Counted from the stretch's first letter, positions 27,527 to 35,954 are shown. The stretch is 64,000 nucleotides of DNA from Acidobacteriaceae bacterium (GCA_003151335.1 PLXE01000112.1:69555-133554); one strand, 5' to 3'. Numbers and translations: made by a program. Notes: a model not told the origin generated them from the letters alone.

Positions 27527-27555
27527 AACCCTCCCGCCGGGGAGGGTTTTCTTAT
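27527..27555 (+). terminator. Rho-independent terminator of the cold-shock gene
   Basis: Stem AACCCTCCC / GGGAGGGTT with a GCCG loop, followed by TTTTCTTATTTT. It lies 78 bp after the csp stop. Confidence 0.92.
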
Positions 27556-27641
27556 TTTGGAATCGATATCTCAAGCCTTCGTTAAGGAACCGAGTACGAC
27601 GTTCGCAAGCGAGGTCTTGCTACGTTGAGGGGATCGGCTTT

Positions 27642-28115
27642 TTATTCCGCCGAATCGGGCTCCAGCATCAGACCGCACAGGCGGCTCAACTCGCGGCAGT
27701 CTTCCTCATTGAGCCTACTCAGGCGGGCGCCCACGGTCGCGTCAATCTCGGGCTGCATTCTGGCCAGCAGCTTCAACCCTTTAGCGGTGATGCTGGTCAC
27801 GGCTTGGCGCTGATCGTCGTTTCCCCGAGACCGTTTGACCAGGCCACGGGCCTGCAGTCGGTCCACCAGGCGAGTGACATCGGGAGCGCGGTCGATCATG
27901 CGCCTGGCGATCTCGCAACGCGCGTGTCCTCGGGGATGGACCCCTCGCAGGATGCGCAGCACGTTGTATTGCGGGCGCGTAATGCGGTGCATTTCGCAAA
28001 GTTCATCCATCAGGTCATTCAGCGTATGGGCTGCGACCAGAAGGCCCAGTAGAGCTTCCTGTATGGGGTCGGCAAACTGCGGCTGGCTAAGGCGCCGGCT
28101 GAGGGCTTCGTTCAT
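27642..28115 (-). CDS. MarR-family transcriptional regulator
   Basis: A dimeric winged-helix regulator, 157 aa. MDELCEMHRITRPQYNVLRILRG is helix 2-3, IARRMIDRAPDVTRLVDRLQARGLVKRSRGNDDQRQAVTSITAKG is the DNA-recognition helix and wing (DxR motif), and the helical N- and C-termini form the dimer interface. Targets are unknown: the gene stands alone, with a repeat-filled spacer upstream and csp downstream on the other strand. MarR proteins commonly respond to phenolic ligands or oxidants. Confidence 0.93.
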   Translation of the reverse strand: MNEALSRRLSQPQFADPIQEALLGLLVAAHTLNDLMDELCEMHRITRPQYNVLRILRGVHPRGHARCEIARRMIDRAPDVTRLVDRLQARGLVKRSRGNDDQRQAVTSITAKGLKLLARMQPEIDATVGARLSRLNEEDCRELSRLCGLMLEPDSAE

Positions 28116-28192
28116 GCCTTCTTTATAGCCAGAATTTGTGCGCTTGTCACACGCAGAAGGCCTTTGCGAAAGTCGGGCCGGTCTACTAGAAC

Positions 28193-28382
28193 GGTCTCAT
28201 AAATAGCAGCAGGCTCGATTTGTATCAGGGCACGACTTCCAGTCGTGCCGTGGCTGTGTCCAAGATAAGCGGTTTTAGCCACTGAAGACAGGGGTTAAAG
28301 CCCAATCGAGAAGGGAGTCTCTCTCGGCCCGGCTAAAAGCCGTGCCCTGATACAAATCGCGGCCTGGGCTATTTATGAGATG
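28193..28382. repeat. 190-bp element with ~43-bp terminal inverted repeats (copy A)
   Basis: The left end (28193-28236) and right end (28339-28382) are inverted: both contain TCTCATAAATAGC and GATTTGTATCAGGGCACG in the same order, with roughly six mismatches over 44 bp. Inside are smaller palindromes (GGCACGACT/AGTCGTGCC; GGTTTTAGCC; GGGGTTAAAGCCC). It has no coding potential. A shorter, reversed copy lies at 22551-22720. This resembles a non-autonomous mobile or MITE-like element; no target-site duplication is obvious. Confidence 0.75.
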
Positions 28383-28417
28383 GGCTGTAGGTTATAAGTC
28401 AACTTCGTAGTGAGAGC

Positions 28418-28447
28418 AAAAAAAACCCTCCGGCCGAAACCGGAGGG
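28418..28447 (-). terminator. Rho-independent terminator, minus strand
   Basis: Stem CCCTCCGG / CCGGAGGG, with loop CCGAAA, next to eight As (28418-28425) that read as a T-run on the minus strand. It implies a minus-strand transcript entering from the right, where only a small ORF (28499-28645) and queG's downstream region lie. Confidence 0.85.
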
Positions 28448-28498
28448 CGAGATGCCCCGGGGAAAAACTTCAACCCCGAGTTGGGTGCGGATTGGGCA

Positions 28499-28645
28499 TC
28501 AATCGTGGCAGCCCGGAGGGGGACCCTCACGCTCCACGAAGTTAAGCGTGGGAGACGCCGTCACGGTTAGCGGGAAACTTACCTGTCTTCCGTCGACGAT
28601 GCCGATCACGCGAAAAAGTCTGGTTTCCGGTGCCCTGTCTCGCAC
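28499..28645 (-). CDS. Candidate small protein upstream of a terminator
   Basis: A 48-residue frame beginning at GTG 28645 (a stop codon lies 17 codons earlier in the frame, just before QEYEASN) reads RVIGIVDGRQVSFPLTVTA and ends GPPPGCHD, which has ordinary protein-like composition and strand pattern. The next signal on this strand is the intrinsic terminator 50 bp downstream. No clear ribosome site is seen and no family is recognised. It may instead be the 3' remnant of a longer gene. The remainder of the spacer (28646-28829) holds nothing I can identify. Confidence 0.3.
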   Translation of the reverse strand: MRDRAPETRLFRVIGIVDGRQVSFPLTVTASPTLNFVEREGPPPGCHD

Positions 28646-28829
28646 CGGTGGATCAAGTACGTTGCTTGCTTCGTACTCTTGTTATGTGCAATAGACGTGC
28701 CACATCCGAAATGGTGAGGCAGCACGTGTTTAGCGAATCGGTGCACGTAGCAGCGGTGTAATTCCTACCCACAAGAACGCAATTCTGCTCGGGTGTGGAA
28801 CGTTGCCTAACTATGAGATGACGGCGCCG

Positions 28830-29933
28830 TCATTTTGTGCAAGGTCGCCGCAGTTCACCGCGCAAGCGCCGCAGCGCCCAGCGGGCGTGTTCCGCAACCA
28901 TCCCGTCTTCATCGCGACTCAGTTCTTCGAGTACGGGGAAGAAGCGCTGTTCACCGCTGTTGCCGAGCGCGAGCGCGACATTTCGCCGCAGGCCATTGAA
29001 CCGTGCGCGCTTCACCGGCGAGCCGCGGAACATTTCGCGAAATTCTTCCAGGCTCAGGCCCGCCAGCCACGCTAGATCAGGATTCACCAGCGCGGCGCGC
29101 GGTTGAAGCTCAGATGTCTTCGTCAGCGGGGCCTCACGGTTCCACGGGCAAACGTCCTGACAAATGTCGCAGCCGAACACCTGTCGGCCCATGCCGGAGC
29201 GCAGGTCTTCAGGAATGGCGCCGCGTTTTTCGATGGTGAGATACGAGATGCACCGGGTCGCGTCGAGTTGATACGGAGCAGGGAAGGCGTTGGTCGGACA
29301 GGCGTCGAGGCAGCGCGTGCACGAGCCGCAGCGGTCCGGCGGAGGCAGATCGGGCGTCAACTCCAGCGACGTCAGCATGATGCCGAGAAAGAGCCACGAC
29401 CCCAAGTGCTCATTGAGGATGCAGGTGTTCTTGCCAATCCAGCCGATCCCGGCGTACTGGGCAAGGATGCGCTCGATGACCGGACCGGTGTCCACATAGC
29501 ACCATGTCCGCGGCGCGGGCAGCTTTTCCCGCTTGCAAATTCCCAGCAGCCCGGCTTCCAGCGCGCGCAGCTTCCCGAGTACCACCTCGTGATAGTCACG
29601 TTGCGACCAGGCGTAGCGCGAGATCCACCCCTGGGTGGTCGTGCCGACGTGCGTCGAGTAGGGTTCGCCGGTGTTGTAATTGAGGGCGCACACCACCACC
29701 GAACGCGCCCAGGGAGCGGCGTTGGACAGCGAGGCGCGCTTCAACTGGCCACTTTCGTTGCGCGCTTCGAGGTACTTCATCTCACCCCCACGGCCGTCGG
29801 CGATCCATTGGGGGAAAAAGCGGTGCTCGGCGGTGTCGGCCACTCCGGCTATGCCGGCGAGATCGAAGCCAGCCTCGGAGGCGAGGCGCTTGATTTCGCG
29901 GCCAATCACGGGCAAAGAGAAAACGCCGGACAT
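28830..29933 (-). CDS. queG: Epoxyqueuosine reductase
   Basis: QueG performs the last step of queuosine tRNA modification, reducing epoxyqueuosine with a cobalamin and two [4Fe-4S] clusters. Cluster ligands are C202, C205, C208, C212 (RCGSCTRCLDACPTNAF) and C228, C255, C258, C262 (CDICQDVCPWN). The active-site region YVDTGPVIERILAQYAGIGW (D148) is intact. The C-terminal part (EFREMFRGSPVKRARFNGL, then HEAT-like helices) is normal; 367 aa. ATG 29933 is preferred over the upstream in-frame start, which lies inside a heptamer array. DUF507 genes precede it on the same strand. Confidence 0.95.
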   Translation of the reverse strand: MSGVFSLPVIGREIKRLASEAGFDLAGIAGVADTAEHRFFPQWIADGRGGEMKYLEARNESGQLKRASLSNAAPWARSVVVCALNYNTGEPYSTHVGTTTQGWISRYAWSQRDYHEVVLGKLRALEAGLLGICKREKLPAPRTWCYVDTGPVIERILAQYAGIGWIGKNTCILNEHLGSWLFLGIMLTSLELTPDLPPPDRCGSCTRCLDACPTNAFPAPYQLDATRCISYLTIEKRGAIPEDLRSGMGRQVFGCDICQDVCPWNREAPLTKTSELQPRAALVNPDLAWLAGLSLEEFREMFRGSPVKRARFNGLRRNVALALGNSGEQRFFPVLEELSRDEDGMVAEHARWALRRLRGELRRPCTK

Positions 29934-29954
29934 GCTGGGATGATTATAGGAGGC

Positions 29955-29996
29955 GTCAACTGGCCACTGACAACTGGCAACAGACAACTGCCGTCA
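29955..29996. repeat. Heptamer array between DUF507 and queG
   Basis: On the minus strand the units run ggcagttgtc, tgttgcc, agttgtc, agtggcc, agttgac. It begins at the DUF507 stop and ends about 20 bp before the queG start. Same unit family as at 634, 34609 and 35639. Confidence 0.75.
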
Positions 29997-30269
29997 GATT
30001 CCCAGCTTCTTTACTTCTTCGTTGTAGTACTTGCGGTAGAGGATGTCCCATTCCTGGGAGCCTTCGAGGATGGTGCGGCGCTGGCTTTCGATCTTCTGCC
30101 GGGCGGCAGCGTCGATCCGGGCTTCCTGGGCCATCAGCAGTTCCAGAACGCGGCGCGCTTCCAGGCGGATGCTATTGCGGTCCTCGAGGAAGTCCACGTT
30201 GTCCAGCTCGGCGAGGGTGTCGGCCACAGCGTGCGCCAGCTTGTTGATCTTTTCGCGGCTGAGCCTCAT
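29994..30269 (-). CDS. DUF507-family protein (second of a tandem pair)
   Basis: A 91-residue, charged, all-helical protein: MRLSREKINKLAHAVADTLAE ... EWDILYRKYYNEEVKKLGI. This fits DUF507, a small family found mainly in Acidobacteria, Deltaproteobacteria and Aquificae, with no established function. Its ATG overlaps the upstream DUF507 stop as ATGA, so the two are translationally coupled and may form a heterodimer. Confidence 0.85.
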   Translation of the reverse strand: MRLSREKINKLAHAVADTLAELDNVDFLEDRNSIRLEARRVLELLMAQEARIDAAARQKIESQRRTILEGSQEWDILYRKYYNEEVKKLGI

Positions 30270-30544
30270 AGCACCGCCTTGTACTTCCGTACCAGCTCAT
30301 TCTTGATTTTCTTGAACATTTCCTGATAATTGGCGCCACTGCGGTTCATCTCGTCGGCGTAGGTCTCAAGGATGATGCGGACTTCGTCGTTGATGCGGTC
30401 TTCCAGCGTAAGCTCCTCGAGCAGGGAGGCGTTCACGCGGGCGGTCACCTCGGGCTTCTCCGCGGTTTCGATGAACTCGCCCGCGATCAGCTTGTTGGTG
30501 ACTTCGCGCGCCAGATAGCCCACATATTCTTTGGAGAAGAGCAT
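30266..30544 (-). CDS. DUF507-family protein (first of a tandem pair)
   Basis: A 92-residue paralogue of the following gene: MLFSKEYVGYLAREVTNKLIAG ... YQEMFKKIKNELVRKYKAVL. The paired layout, with both carrying an N-terminal (S)KEyvxxLAxxv / SREKINKLAHAV helix and a C-terminal Lys-rich helix, supports a shared fold. ATG 30544 is chosen over the in-frame 30571. Function unknown. Confidence 0.85.
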   Translation of the reverse strand: MLFSKEYVGYLAREVTNKLIAGEFIETAEKPEVTARVNASLLEELTLEDRINDEVRIILETYADEMNRSGANYQEMFKKIKNELVRKYKAVL

Positions 30545-30753
30545 GATTGTTGGAATTAGGCAGCGAGACACCCAAGTTTAACACACGAATTCGGTTGCGC
30601 TGGACGGCCCCGGGGTGCGGCCTGATTGGAGTTATCCGAAGCGAACATGGGTGCGAATCGAAACAGAATACCCGAGCTCAAAGCGTGGAGAATCATCAGG
30701 CGCCGCTGACACGGGCCCGCACCGGACGTCAATTTGTCGGACTCGCGCAACAA

Positions 30754-30769
30754 TGTGATCATCATCACA
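30754..30769 (+). promoter_or_regulatory. CRP/FNR-type palindromic operator upstream of nuoC
   Basis: TGTGATCATCATCACA is a perfect 5-6-5 inverted repeat (TGTGA, N6, TCACA), matching the consensus half-sites of the CRP family. It lies 98 bp upstream of the chosen nuoC start in a 323-bp spacer with no other feature apart from diverging DUF507 genes. From established knowledge, CRP-type proteins recognise exactly this arrangement; which member acts here is unknown. Confidence 0.7.
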
Positions 30770-30867
30770 GTGCGGCGTGACCTTCGCACAAGATGATAAG
30801 ACCCGGAAGCTGTTACAAATTAAAGGTCGCTGACAACAGCGGAAGGGTACCTCAGCGAGGCATAGCA

Positions 30868-31725
30868 GTGCCCGAAGAAACCAAAGGAACCGACCCAGTC
30901 TCTCCTGAACCATCCTCCCCGGCGGGCGCACCTGTTGCGTCCGGCGAGGGAGCAGGATCGGGCGCCAAGGCGTCCGCCGAAACATCCCCAAGTTCTGCTG
31001 CGCCAACAGTTCCGGCGCCGAGCGCACCTGCTGCCAAGGCAGAGGCGCCGTCCGCGGCCAAGCCCGCCGGGCCCGTCAAGCCCGCCGCTGCCACAACCGC
31101 TGCCAAGCCCGCTGAACCGGCGAAGCCTGCCGCTGCACCTGCGACCGGCGAAAAGCCTGCCCCGGCCGCGGCCAAGCCTGCGGCTCCAGCAGCCAAGCCT
31201 GCACCCAAACCTGAAGGGCCGAAGCCAGAGCCTTGGGAGGCAGACCTGATCACGCGTCTGCGCAGCCAATACGGTTCCGGAATCAAAGAGGCCAGCACAT
31301 ACGTGGGACAGAAGTACCTGGTCGTGGACAGCTCCATCGTGTACGAGATCCTGCTGCACATGCGCCATGACGAGCTGTTCGACTACTGCGTGGACATCAC
31401 GGCAGTGCACTATCCCAAGCGGGAGGCGCAGTTCGACATCGTTTACATCCTGTATTCGTTTCACCACAACCAGCGGGTGCGAGTGAAGACCCAGATCAAG
31501 GACGGCGAGCATCTTCGCACCGCCGTGGAAATTTGGGAGACCGCCAACTGGCTGGAGCGCGAGGTCTTCGACATGTTCGGCATCGAGTTTGACGGGCATC
31601 CTGACCTGAAGCGCATTCTCCTGCCCGACGGATGGAAGGGTCACCCGCTGCGCAAGGACTACCCGATTCTGCAGCAGGACCAGGAATGGGTGCGCATCAA
31701 CCTGGGCATCGAGAGTGGACAATGA
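30868..31725 (+). CDS. nuoC: NADH-quinone oxidoreductase subunit C, with long linker
   Basis: The peripheral-arm NuoC subunit of complex I, 285 aa from GTG 30868 (GCGAGG upstream). The conserved domain begins near residue 119: [86 protein letters not shown] and the closing LRKDYPI. Residues 5-118 are almost only Ala, Pro, Lys, Gly and Glu, an unusual disordered N-terminal extension (typical NuoC is 150-220 aa). The stop overlaps the nuoD start (ATGA). First gene of the visible nuo cluster; nuoA and nuoB are not next to it. Confidence 0.94.
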   Translation: MPEETKGTDPVSPEPSSPAGAPVASGEGAGSGAKASAETSPSSAAPTVPAPSAPAAKAEAPSAAKPAGPVKPAAATTAAKPAEPAKPAAAPATGEKPAPAAAKPAAPAAKPAPKPEGPKPEPWEADLITRLRSQYGSGIKEASTYVGQKYLVVDSSIVYEILLHMRHDELFDYCVDITAVHYPKREAQFDIVYILYSFHHNQRVRVKTQIKDGEHLRTAVEIWETANWLEREVFDMFGIEFDGHPDLKRILLPDGWKGHPLRKDYPILQQDQEWVRINLGIESGQ

Positions 31726-32867
31726 GCGAACGCACCGATTATCTCGACCTCGATACCAAGGACGAAACCTTCCTGGATGCGACGGAACTCGTTCTCAACA
31801 TGGGGCCGCAGCATCCGTCCACGCACGGCGTGTTGCGCGTCATCCTGAAGCTGGACGGCGAGAAAGTCCTAGGCACCGAGTGCGTCATCGGCTACCTGCA
31901 TCGCGGCGTGGAGAAAATTGCCGAGAACCGCACCTACGCGATGTTCAATCCTTATGTGGACCGCATGGATTACGTCGCCGCGGTCTCTAACGGACTGGGC
32001 TACTGCGAAGCCGTCGAGAAGCTGCTCAACGTCGAGGCCCCGCCGCGGGCGCAGTACATTCGCGTCATCCTGACTGAGTTGTGCCGGATCGCCAGCCACC
32101 AGGTATGGCTGGGCACACACGCGCTCGACATCGGCGCGATTACGCCGCTGTTTTACTGCTTCCGCGATCGCGAAGAGGTACTGAAGATCTTCGAAAAGTA
32201 TTGCGGCGCGCGCCTCACGACTCATGCGTTTCGTATTGGCGGCTGCATCTACGAGGCCTATGAAGGCTTCGAGCAGGATTGCAAGAAGTTTTGCGACGCC
32301 TTCCTGCCCAAGCTCGACGAATACGAAGAGCTGTTGACCACCAACCGCATTTGGGTGGAGCGCACTAAAGGCGTGGGCATTCTGAATCCGGAGGATTGCA
32401 TCGCGTTGGGCGTCACCGGTCCGGTGCTGCGCGCCAGTGGCGTGAAGTGGGACCTGCGCAAAGCGCAGCCGTACGAGTCGTACAAAGACTTCGACTTCGA
32501 GATTCCTACCGGGCTGAACGGCGACACCTACGACCGGTACCTGGTGCGCATCGAGGAGATGCGCCAGGCGGTGCGCATTATTCGTCAGGCGGTGGATGGA
32601 CTGCCGCAAGGGCCGATCATGGCCAAGGTGCCGAAGGTGATCAAGCCGCCGGTGGGCGAGGTTTATCACTCCATCGAAGCGCCCAAAGGCGAGCTGGGAT
32701 ATTTCATCGTGAGCGACGCCTCCACGCAGCCGTATCGCATAAGGGTGCGGCCTCCGTCGTTCGTCAATCTGCAAGCCCTCGACAAGATGGTGCGCGGCTT
32801 GCTGGTGGCCGATGTGGTTGCGGTCATCGGCACGCTCGACATCGTGCTCGGGGAGGTGGACCGCTAA
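31722..32867 (+). CDS. nuoD: NADH-quinone oxidoreductase subunit D
   Basis: The 49-kDa-type subunit forming the quinone cavity of complex [22 protein letters not shown] is the family hallmark, followed by [31 protein letters not shown] region and the C-terminal [23 protein letters not shown]. At 381 aa it lacks any NuoC fusion. ATG 31722 overlaps nuoC by 4 bp; the stop overlaps nuoH by 1 bp, so the genes are tightly coupled. Confidence 0.97.
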   Translation: MSERTDYLDLDTKDETFLDATELVLNMGPQHPSTHGVLRVILKLDGEKVLGTECVIGYLHRGVEKIAENRTYAMFNPYVDRMDYVAAVSNGLGYCEAVEKLLNVEAPPRAQYIRVILTELCRIASHQVWLGTHALDIGAITPLFYCFRDREEVLKIFEKYCGARLTTHAFRIGGCIYEAYEGFEQDCKKFCDAFLPKLDEYEELLTTNRIWVERTKGVGILNPEDCIALGVTGPVLRASGVKWDLRKAQPYESYKDFDFEIPTGLNGDTYDRYLVRIEEMRQAVRIIRQAVDGLPQGPIMAKVPKVIKPPVGEVYHSIEAPKGELGYFIVSDASTQPYRIRVRPPSFVNLQALDKMVRGLLVADVVAVIGTLDIVLGEVDR

Positions 32868-34147
32868 TGATCGAGTACATCAAAGGCTATCTGAGTTCGG
32901 GCACGACCCCAGGCGAAGCGGGCAACCTGTTCTGGGCCACGGTTTATATCCTGCTGGTGATTGCCGGGGTTTCGGTGGCTGTGCTCTGCATGAATTGGCT
33001 GGAGCGCAAAATCCTGGCGCACATGCAGATTCGTCTTGGTCCCATGCGCGTGGGCCCGCACGGATTGCTGCAGCCCTTTGCCGACGCGCTCAAGCTGCTG
33101 ATCAAGGAAGACATCATTCCCCACGACGCCGACAAGCTGGTGTTCTGGAGCGCGCCCGTGGTGGTGACGATGACCGCGTTCACCACGTTCCTGGTGGTGC
33201 CGTTTGGCCGCACCCACGCCGTCACCGACATGAACATCGGCGTTCTTTTCATGCTGGGCGTGTCGTCGCTGGGTGTGCTGGGCATCATCATGGCGGGGTG
33301 GTCGTCGAACTCGCATTACCCCCTGATGGGCTCCTTGCGCTCGAGCGCGCAGATGGTCTCGTACGAAATTGCCATGGGGCTGGCGATTGTTTCGGCCGTG
33401 CTGATGACCAGCCTGCAGACAGGCACCGGCACGCTGAGCATGATCGGCATCGTCGAATCGCAGGCCAGTCAGCACACCTGGTTCATCTTCAAGTTTTTCC
33501 CGCTCGGCTTCCTTGCCTTTGCGGTGTTCGCGATCGCGATGGTGGCGGAGACCAACCGCGCCCCGTTCGATCTGCCGGAAGCGGAGTCGGAACTGGTCGC
33601 GGGATTTCACACCGAGTACAGCGGTTTTCGCTGGTCACTGTTCTTCCTGGCGGAATACTCGGCCATGCTGGCGGTGTCGTCGATTGCGGTGACGCTCTGG
33701 CTGGGCGGGTGGATGCGGCCGTTTCCCAACCTGCTGGGCGGCCCCACGTGGGACATGGCGTTCTCGTTTCTGCCGGCGCTGACATTCTTCGTGCTCGCCG
33801 CCGGATGCTTCCTGGGAACCATTCGCATGCCGAAGATCCCGCAGTTTCGCATTCAGACGATTGGCCTGGGCACGTTCGGCGCTCTGCTGGGATTTGTCGG
33901 GTTGGTGCTTCTGGTGCCGGCGGTGAGCGTCCGCATACAAGACATTTACTGGTTCGTCGTCAAGGTTGCCTTCTTCATGTACTTGTACATCTGGTACCGC
34001 GGAACGTTCCCGCGCTACCGCTTTGACCAGCTCATGAAGGTGGGCTGGAAGGTACTGCTGCCGACTGGCTTGGGCGTGCTGATTGCCACCGCGCTTTGGG
34101 GCCTGATGCCGCAACTGTCGGCGGCGCTCACGGGGGTGCTGCAATGA
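32867..34147 (+). CDS. nuoH: NADH-quinone oxidoreductase subunit H
   Basis: The membrane subunit next to the quinone site, 426 aa with about eight or nine helices. CMNWLERKILAHMQIRLGPMRVGPHGLLQPFADALKLL is the NuoH signature, and the charged loop AETNRAPFDLPEAESELVAGFHTEY is complete. The C-terminal ~50 residues (MKVGWKVLLPTGLGVLIATALW) are normal. ATG 32867 shares its A with the nuoD stop TAA; the open frame upstream to 32396 overlaps nuoD and is not used. Confidence 0.97.
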   Translation: MIEYIKGYLSSGTTPGEAGNLFWATVYILLVIAGVSVAVLCMNWLERKILAHMQIRLGPMRVGPHGLLQPFADALKLLIKEDIIPHDADKLVFWSAPVVVTMTAFTTFLVVPFGRTHAVTDMNIGVLFMLGVSSLGVLGIIMAGWSSNSHYPLMGSLRSSAQMVSYEIAMGLAIVSAVLMTSLQTGTGTLSMIGIVESQASQHTWFIFKFFPLGFLAFAVFAIAMVAETNRAPFDLPEAESELVAGFHTEYSGFRWSLFFLAEYSAMLAVSSIAVTLWLGGWMRPFPNLLGGPTWDMAFSFLPALTFFVLAAGCFLGTIRMPKIPQFRIQTIGLGTFGALLGFVGLVLLVPAVSVRIQDIYWFVVKVAFFMYLYIWYRGTFPRYRFDQLMKVGWKVLLPTGLGVLIATALWGLMPQLSAALTGVLQ

Positions 34148-34605
34148 GCCTGACTCCGCTGCTTCGCAAGATCTTTCTGGTTGATTTAGTAAAGGGCCTC
34201 AAGGTGACGTTCCACTATCAACCACCCAGCGAGGCGATCACTGAGCAGTATCCGCTGGAACGGCCGGTGATCTTCGAGCGCTTTCGCGGGCAGCCGCGCT
34301 TGAACTCGAATCCCGATACCGGCGAGTCGCTGTGCATCGTTTGCAACCTGTGCGCGCTGGCTTGTCCGGAGCAACTCATCGTGGTAAAGGGCGAACGCAA
34401 CCCGGCGACCAAGCGCAAAGAGGTGGTCTCGTGGACCTACGACCTGAGCCGCTGCATGTTCTGCGGCCTGTGCGAGGAGGCTTGCTCGACCGACGCGCTG
34501 GAGCTGACCCAGGATTACGAGATGGCGTTGTACAGCCGCGAGGGCATGGTGCTGGACCAGGCGGCATTGGAGCGCGGGCCCGAGCCGGAGAAGTACGCGA
34601 AGTGA
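34144..34605 (+). CDS. nuoI: NADH-quinone oxidoreductase subunit I
   Basis: The two-cluster ferredoxin-like subunit carrying electrons toward the quinone. Ligands are C64, C67, C70, C74 (CIVCNLCALACP) and C104, C107, C110, C114 (CMFCGLCEEACS). The residue after the last cysteine is Ser rather than the common Pro. 153 aa. It overlaps nuoH by 4 bp. The next gene, nuoJ, comes only after a 200-bp repeat-containing gap. Confidence 0.96.
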   Translation: MSLTPLLRKIFLVDLVKGLKVTFHYQPPSEAITEQYPLERPVIFERFRGQPRLNSNPDTGESLCIVCNLCALACPEQLIVVKGERNPATKRKEVVSWTYDLSRCMFCGLCEEACSTDALELTQDYEMALYSREGMVLDQAALERGPEPEKYAK

Positions 34606-34608
34606 AGG

Positions 34609-34642
34609 AGTTGTCAGTTGCCAGTAGTCAGTTGTCAGTTTG
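34609..34642. repeat. Heptamer array after nuoI
   Basis: Units agttgtc, agttgcc, agtagtc, agttgtc, agtttgg begin four bases after the nuoI TGA. Same orientation relative to the upstream gene as the array after nuoK. Confidence 0.75.
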
Positions 34643-34662
34643 GTAGAGCTGGCGTTTGGGCA

Positions 34663-34771
34663 GGTCCCTCGACTCGCCCGGGATGACAAACGGGGGGACA
34701 AAGGGTTTCGTAATAATAGGGGTCCTTGGACTCCGGCGCGCGAAAGAAGCGCGCCCCCGCTCAGGATGACA
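34663..34771. repeat. Two copies of the GGTCC...GGATGACA dispersed repeat
   Basis: Copy one (34663-34688) begins GGTCCCTCGACTC and ends CCCGGGATGACA; copy two (34721-34771) begins GGTCCTTGGACTC, has a GC-rich hairpin (GGCGCGCGAAAGAAGCGCGCC) and ends GCTCAGGATGACA. Others lie at 18394, 22833 and 35897. Confidence 0.65.
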
Positions 34772-34806
34772 GAGGTTAGGTCAACAATGAGAGAGAAGCA
34801 CACAAT

Positions 34807-35325
34807 ATGAATCCGGTCGCGACACCGTTCTTTTTCTACTTTCTGGCGATCACTGCTATCGTGTCCGCCATTGCGGTGATCACGCGGCGCAACCCGGTGC
34901 ACGCGGCGCTGTCGTTGATCGTGACTCTGCTCTCGCTGGCTGGCTTTTACCTGATGCTGTACGCGCCCTTTGTGGCTGCGGTGCAGATCGTGCTCTACGC
35001 CGGCGGAATCATGGTGCTGTTCCTGTTCGTCATCATGCTGGTCAACCTGGAGCAGAACATCCGCGAGTACCAGTTCAACAAACAGTGGATCGTGGCCACG
35101 ATTGCCGCCCTGGCGCTCGGGGGATTGCTGGCGTTTGTTTATCGCACGGGTCGCGGCGTGTTTCCGTCGGCGTTTTACCAGAGTTATCGCGGACTTGAGG
35201 GCGACAACACGCAGCAGATTGGCATCTGGCTTTACGGCAATTACATGCTGCCGTTTGAGATTGCGTCGCTGCTGTTGCTGGTGGCCATCGTGGGCGCGGT
35301 GGTCATGGCGAAGAAGAGGATCTGA
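34807..35325 (+). CDS. nuoJ: NADH-quinone oxidoreductase subunit J
   Basis: A five-helix membrane subunit, 172 aa. The conserved core [24 protein letters not shown] follows [23 protein letters not shown], as in NuoJ. The C-terminal helix [24 protein letters not shown] is typical. It is separated from nuoI by repeats and followed by nuoK after 1 bp. Confidence 0.95.
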   Translation: MNPVATPFFFYFLAITAIVSAIAVITRRNPVHAALSLIVTLLSLAGFYLMLYAPFVAAVQIVLYAGGIMVLFLFVIMLVNLEQNIREYQFNKQWIVATIAALALGGLLAFVYRTGRGVFPSAFYQSYRGLEGDNTQQIGIWLYGNYMLPFEIASLLLLVAIVGAVVMAKKRI

Positions 35326-35326
35326 C

Positions 35327-35632
35327 ATGACTGAGATCACCACCATGCATTACCTCGTGGTTGCGGCGGCGCTGTTCATCATCGGCACCATCGGCGTGCT
35401 GACCCGGCGCAACGTGGTCATCATCCTGATGTCGATTGAGTTGATCTTGAATGCCGTGAACCTTAACCTGGTGGCGTTCTCACGGCTCTACGGATTGCAT
35501 GGGCAGGTGTTCGCCATCTTCGTGATCACCGACGCTGCCGCCGAAGCGGCAGTCGGCCTCGGCATCATCATCGCCTTCTTCCGCAACAAGGAGACGGTGA
35601 ACGTGGACGAAGTGGACTTGTTGAAATGGTGA
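35327..35632 (+). CDS. nuoK: NADH-quinone oxidoreductase subunit K
   Basis: A three-helix membrane subunit, 101 aa (family about 100). [47 protein letters not shown], with the conserved membrane glutamate in MSIELILN, and [19 protein letters not shown] match NuoK closely. The ATG (ACATGA) is one base after the nuoJ stop. A heptamer array follows the stop. Confidence 0.96.
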   Translation: MTEITTMHYLVVAAALFIIGTIGVLTRRNVVIILMSIELILNAVNLNLVAFSRLYGLHGQVFAIFVITDAAAEAAVGLGIIIAFFRNKETVNVDEVDLLKW

Positions 35633-35638
35633 GAAGGC

Positions 35639-35677
35639 AGTTGTCAGTGGCCAGTAGCCAGTTGTGAGTTGAGTTGG
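35639..35677. repeat. Heptamer array after nuoK
   Basis: Units agttgtc, agtggcc, agtagcc, agttgtg, agttgag. It starts six bases after the nuoK TGA. Confidence 0.75.
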
Positions 35678-35803
35678 GACGATGTGTTCGCGAGTTGAGA
35701 TTTGGATTGGCCGATCTGCCGCCCATTGTTTTTTGAAAATTGGTTTTGGGCCGGTGCGCCATTGACTGTTCTTTGGAGTGTTGGTTCGGACAGCGATTTT
35801 CCC

Positions 35804-35853
35804 AGTCCCGCGAAGCGGGACGAAAGAGCTTAGCCCAGCGCTTCAGCGCTGGG
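35804..35853. repeat. Two strong hairpins in the nuoK-nuoL gap
   Basis: Hairpin 1 is GTCCCGC, GAA, GCGGGAC (35805-35821). Hairpin 2 is CCCAGCGCT, TC, AGCGCTGGG (35834-35853). Neither has a T-run. They lie in a 352-bp gap splitting the nuo cluster, which also holds two heptamer arrays and a GGATGACA repeat (35897-35938). Confidence 0.65.
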
Positions 35854-35954
35854 TGGGCGAGATAAATGAACCGAGTCCCCCGGGACGGTGCAACCGCAGA
35901 TCCCTCGGCTCGGACTGAAGTCCTCGCTCGGGATGACAAATGGTAGGTAGTTTG

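Noticed and set aside
28410..28694. Plus-strand 94-codon frame
   Set aside because: It begins in the poly-A side of a minus-strand terminator and runs antisense to the better small frame; no ribosome site.
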